A stretch of DNA of 64,000 nucleotides. It comes from Deltaproteobacteria bacterium. GTDB taxonomy: Bacteria; JAGRBM01; JAHCIT01. Below, one piece after another: positions 61,036 through 64,000 of this stretch (positions are counted from its first letter, which is position 1; each line of letters starts with the position of its first letter). The position numbers were made by a program, and so were the translations under genes. Below the pieces are notes generated by a model. It had not been told where the DNA came from. It searched no databases and worked only from the letters and a program-made list of their open reading frames with translations. The DNA lies in assembly GCA_026129095.1 (NCBI GenBank), contig JAHCIT010000010.1, positions 62,001 through 126,000 on the forward strand. Direction: 5' to 3'.

Positions 61036-61767
61036 CTACTTCAGGTTCGCAAATGGCCCGGTGGAGAGGAAACCGGAGACTTCCTCGGCGGCCCGGGCGT
61101 TGGCGATGTCTACCGGCGGTTTTCGAAGCCTGAGCTTGGTGGCGATGTAGGCGGCGGGGATCAGCTTCGACAGTTCTTTGGCCTTTTCCATCGCCTTCGG
61201 CATGAGGTCATCCGCCGAGGCCACGAGTTCCTGCGTCACTTCCCGGCGGTGGGTTTCCTTCGGGGGCATCACGCGGGCGTGCACCATCATGTCCATGTGG
61301 TAGCGGTGGGGGATCGTCTGTGCACAGGTGGCGACAACCCATGAAGGCAGCGGCAGGCCGATGGCCGTCTCGTTCAGGCCGTATTTATGCGCGTCGTTGT
61401 CCACGGCGATGCGGACATCGCCCATGAGATAGAGCACCATGCCGCCCGCGAGTGCGTGCCCGTTCGAGGCGCAGATCACCGGCGCCGGGAATAGAAATAC
61501 CCGCTGCATCAGCACGGGGAAGGCAGCAAGGGTTTTTGTCAGCTCATCCTTTTTCAGCATCGGCAGGGCCTTGAGGTCCAGCCCGCCGGAGAAGAATTTT
61601 TCCCGGCCGGTGATGATGAGGGCGGAGACCTTGTCGGCTTCGGCGCGATCCAGCGCCTTGCCGAGCTGGTCAAACAGCTCGCCCTGCATGGCATTGGCCT
61701 TGCCGTCATCGAGGCGGATGATGCCGATACGGCCGTCGAGGGAGTAGTGGACACGGTCAGTCGTCAT
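61036..61767 (-). CDS. Enoyl-CoA hydratase/isomerase-family protein
   Basis: A protein of 243 residues with the crotonase fold: FFSGGLDLK (oxyanion-side motif), SNGHALAGGMVL and NETAIGLPLP. The position of the first catalytic Glu in true hydratases (after AGGG) is Leu here (GGMVLYLMGD), while the second Glu is kept in NETAIG. It may be an isomerase, or another crotonase-fold enzyme. ATG 61767 has GGAGG about 8 bases upstream. A terminator precedes it, so it is a separate unit from the SDR. Confidence 0.85.
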   Translation of the reverse strand: MTTDRVHYSLDGRIGIIRLDDGKANAMQGELFDQLGKALDRAEADKVSALIITGREKFFSGGLDLKALPMLKKDELTKTLAAFPVLMQRVFLFPAPVICASNGHALAGGMVLYLMGDVRIAVDNDAHKYGLNETAIGLPLPSWVVATCAQTIPHRYHMDMMVHARVMPPKETHRREVTQELVASADDLMPKAMEKAKELSKLIPAAYIATKLRLRKPPVDIANARAAEEVSGFLSTGPFANLK

Positions 61768-61803
61768 GATTCGGGCCTCCGGTGGAGCTGGTGGCAGTGA
61801 CCT

Positions 61804-61844
61804 AAAACGGAACCCCGGTGCTCGATGCCGAGAACCGGGGTTCC
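61804..61844 (-). terminator. Terminator downstream of the SDR gene
   Basis: On the minus strand a 10-bp perfect stem (GGAACCCCGG / CCGGGGTTCC), with an inner CTCG/CGAG stem, is followed by GTTTTAGG. It lies 27 bases past the SDR stop. Confidence 0.7.
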
Positions 61845-61870
61845 AGTCAGGACCATCCCAGAAGCAGGGT

Positions 61871-62779
61871 CTACTTCTTGGACAGGTTGGCCATGACGGC
61901 CATGGTCGATTCCTGGATCGTCCGGCACATCTTGGCGTTGGTGAAGTCGGTGATCTTGGAGAAGTTCTCCTTGATCGCATCGTAGGTGATCGGCTCGGTG
62001 ATCTTCAGTCCCAGGCCGGGGCTGCGGTACCAGGCGATCTTCGTGAAGAAGCCGCCACCGACCTCGAAGATGCCGCCGGTTTCCTTGCACTCTTCCGAGC
62101 ACAGGTAGGCCACCAGCGGGGAGACGAACTCCGGCTTGAGGTTCTCCAGCATGGGAGGAGGCATGACGGTTTCGGTCAGGCGCGAGCGGGCGATCGGGGC
62201 GATCACATTCACGTTGATGTTGTTCTTCTTGCCTTCGTGGGCGAGCGTCTGCCCCAGACCCAACAGGCCCATCTTGGCTGCCGAGTAGTTGGCTTGGCCG
62301 AAGTTGCCGTAAATACCGGCGGCCGAGGCGGTCATGATGATACGGCCGTAGTTCTGGTCCTTCAGGCGGGGCCAGGCGGCCTTGGTGACGTAGTACGCGC
62401 CCGTCAGGTGCACGCCGATGATGGCCAGCCAGTCGTCGTCGGTCATCTTGCCGAACGAGACGTCGCGCAGGAAGCCTGCGTTGTTGATGACGATATCGAC
62501 CTTGCCGAAGGCATCGACGGCGCTTTTCACGACCGCTTCGCCGCCCTCATGGGTGGAGATGGTGTCGTAGTTCGCAACGGCCTCGCCGCCCTTGGCCTTG
62601 ATCTCGTCGACAACCTTCTGGGCCGAGGTCTTGTCGGCACCTTCGCCCTTCAGCGAGCCGCCGAGGTCATTCACGACGACCTTGGCGCCCAGCGACGAGA
62701 GCGTGAGCGAGTGGGAGCGGCCCAGCGCACCGCCGCCTCCGGTGACAATGGCTACCCTGCCTTCAAGTGGCTTACCCAT
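61871..62779 (-). CDS. SDR of the (3R)-hydroxyacyl-CoA dehydrogenase type
   Basis: A protein of 302 residues. The cofactor loop is TGGGGALG, followed by NNAG and the catalytic NYSAAKMG. The long insert after the second strand (NDLGGSLKGEG) is typical of the dehydrogenase domain of peroxisomal multifunctional enzyme 2 (17-beta-HSD4). The C-terminal 40 residues extend beyond the classic fold. It probably oxidises 3-hydroxyacyl-CoA in fatty-acid or sterol side-chain breakdown. ATG 62779 has AAGGAG 10 bases upstream. The crotonase-fold gene follows on the same strand. Confidence 0.88.
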   Translation of the reverse strand: MGKPLEGRVAIVTGGGGALGRSHSLTLSSLGAKVVVNDLGGSLKGEGADKTSAQKVVDEIKAKGGEAVANYDTISTHEGGEAVVKSAVDAFGKVDIVINNAGFLRDVSFGKMTDDDWLAIIGVHLTGAYYVTKAAWPRLKDQNYGRIIMTASAAGIYGNFGQANYSAAKMGLLGLGQTLAHEGKKNNINVNVIAPIARSRLTETVMPPPMLENLKPEFVSPLVAYLCSEECKETGGIFEVGGGFFTKIAWYRSPGLGLKITEPITYDAIKENFSKITDFTNAKMCRTIQESTMAVMANLSKK

Positions 62780-62914
62780 GAGCGAGATTCTCCTTGGCTT
62801 TCCGTGGGATATGGACCCTGCCTGGCCTCCGGCCCCTGCCGGTTGACTGGCGAGTCAAACTAGCGCCCGTTTCTAATGAAGGGGGCGGGGCATGTCAACC
62901 GGATTTTTTGAGGC

Positions 62915-63550
62915 CTAGAACTCCCATCCCGCACCCCGGTGGCGGCCGACGGTCTTTCCCGTTTCGTCCACCAGGTCCACATGGAGGAGCCCCTTCTGCC
63001 CCTTGAGGCGGGGGTAGGCTTTCTCCAGTTCGGCCCGGAGTTCATCCACCACGGGGGTGAAGGGGACCGACTGGGTGCTGGTACCCCGGACCGGCTGTAT
63101 CCGGGCAGCAAAGCCGCCGCCCGTGGTCTCCTCCAGCGAGACGAGCACCCAGGGTTTGCCTTCGATAGCCGCCCGGCGGAGGATATGAAGCTGGGTGTTC
63201 AGGAGCAGTGAACTGCCGGTCGCGGCTGCCGTGGGCGAAAGGGCACCGGGTGCCGGTGCCACGGCCGGTTCGGTGGAGAGGGACGCGCCTTCGGGCAACG
63301 GCTCCGTGACGGGTTCGGCGGACTCGGCTACTTCGCTGCCGGCCGTACCGTCCGTGGCTGCATCGGCTGGTGCATCCTTTTTATTGCCGGTGACGACATT
63401 CTTGGCCTTCTCCACCAGCTTTTCGGTATCAACCCGCCCGGCAATGGGCTCCTTGGACCCTCCCGGTTTCCCCTGCCATGAAGTCTGGCTGCCGCAGGCG
63501 GCGAGCATCAGGAGCATTAGTGGCAGGGCCATATGCTTAAACCGGTTCAT
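62915..63550 (-). CDS. Lipoprotein (hypothetical)
   Basis: A protein of 211 residues. The lipobox is LMLAAC (Cys19). Residues 25-115 are a low-complexity Ala/Pro/Glu linker; the last 95 are an alpha/beta domain (LLLNTQLHILRRAAIEGKPWVLVSLEETTGGGFAARIQPV...). ATG 63550 has GGAGG 8 bases upstream, and it overlaps the stop of the upstream gene by ATGA. No family is recognised. Confidence 0.75.
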   Translation of the reverse strand: MNRFKHMALPLMLLMLAACGSQTSWQGKPGGSKEPIAGRVDTEKLVEKAKNVVTGNKKDAPADAATDGTAGSEVAESAEPVTEPLPEGASLSTEPAVAPAPGALSPTAAATGSSLLLNTQLHILRRAAIEGKPWVLVSLEETTGGGFAARIQPVRGTSTQSVPFTPVVDELRAELEKAYPRLKGQKGLLHVDLVDETGKTVGRHRGAGWEF

Positions 63551-64000
63551 GGGGACAACCTCCAGTTCGTGCCGTACAGAAAGCCGCTTACCTCGGGCTT
63601 GATGGCGGGCCAGTTATTCGCTTCGAGATAGCCTTCCGTGAACCGGGAGCCGAAGCCAAAAGCCATGAAAACGTCCCGGCGTTCACCTGAAACCGGATAA
63701 CTGACCCGGAGCAGTCCGTCGAGTGCCAGTTCATGGTGTGGCAGCAGCGTATAGGTTTTGGGGACAAGAAACCGTTTCGAGGCGAAACCGGCTCCCAGCT
63801 TTTCCAGGGACTTGCGGACGGGGCGGACGTGGTTTTCCGGGCCGATCCAGGACCGGGTTCTGACGCTGAACTCGTACCAGTCGGTGCGGAATAGTGGGGA
63901 GGTCTGGTAATCGATCTGCCGCCAGCCTTCCGGTATCCGGTCACCGTCGAAAGCCACCGTTTCCTTCCGGCCGAAGGCCGTGCTCAGGCAATCCAGTTCG
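63547..64000 (-). CDS. Hypothetical protein, 5' part beyond the window
   Basis: A frame open to the right window edge; about 150 residues are visible and the true start is outside. The visible part is Arg/Tyr-rich and beta-prone (VAFDGDRIPEGW, RTDWYEFSVRTRSWI, GLLRVSYPVSGERRDVFMAFGFGSRF). No family is recognised. It is coupled to the following lipoprotein gene by ATGA overlap. Confidence 0.6.
   Translation of the reverse strand, partial: ELDCLSTAFGRKETVAFDGDRIPEGWRQIDYQTSPLFRTDWYEFSVRTRSWIGPENHVRPVRKSLEKLGAGFASKRFLVPKTYTLLPHHELALDGLLRVSYPVSGERRDVFMAFGFGSRFTEGYLEANNWPAIKPEVSGFLYGTNWRLSP

Overview
The window is GC-rich (over 60% by eye), densely coded chromosomal DNA with no rRNA, tRNA, CRISPR array, insertion sequence or phage gene that I can see. 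The gene content points to a free-living Gram-negative bacterium of the myxobacterial / deltaproteobacterial type: lipoproteins and outer-membrane barrels, a Ser/Thr kinase beside an FHA protein, DUF4388 and pseudo-receiver/coiled-coil regulators, a large TPR-GAF-AAA+ sigma-54 activator, PEGA and DUF4124 proteins, and Fo ATP synthase genes split from the F1 genes. The assignment rests on family content only.

Layout. 0-14 kb: end of a TauE/SafE permease, a molybdopterin oxidoreductase, a half-size GDT1 transporter, a 1317-residue kelch-repeat lipoprotein, then a kinase / FHA / unknown operon facing a receiver-DUF4388-J-like regulator, followed by a BASS transporter and a nitroreductase. 14-20 kb: an Omp85-like barrel directly followed by a large exported protein, then, on the other strand, a FrzS/AglZ-like pseudo-receiver coiled-coil protein coupled to a tiny membrane protein, and a PhnP-like hydrolase. 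20-29 kb: sulfur genes (cysK; cysC-aprA-aprB), a TPR lipoprotein, thiE and a zinc-ribbon/B-box/YbjQ-like protein. A 324-bp gap with DnaA-box-like sites follows.

29-38 kb is all plus strand: a tight operon for a CDP-activated polar lipid (cytidylyltransferase, CDP-alcohol phosphotransferase, flippase-like protein, TolC-like channel, MlaC-like periplasmic carrier), then an acyl-CoA carboxylase subunit, a receiver, an acyltransferase and an SRPBCC protein. 38-48 kb is minus strand: yaaA, then a giant lipoprotein with a coupled small gene. These two sit behind a near-consensus sigma-54 promoter, a 20-bp palindrome about 125 bp upstream of it, and a sigma-54 activator gene: a complete self-contained regulon by inspection. 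48-52 kb: tpx, atpE-atpB-atpI-atpZ and hemL. 52-64 kb: DUF4124 and PEGA proteins, gcvH, dnaK, ilvE, two SDRs, a TPR membrane protein, a frataxin, a crotonase-fold protein and lipoprotein genes running off the right edge.

The strongest candidates for something undescribed are the sigma-54/giant-lipoprotein unit (39.0-47.9 kb), the lipid synthesis-and-export operon (29.0-34.2 kb), and the AprBA-type APS reductase paired with CysC (23.0-25.7 kb). Functions are inferred from motifs read by eye; no database search was run.
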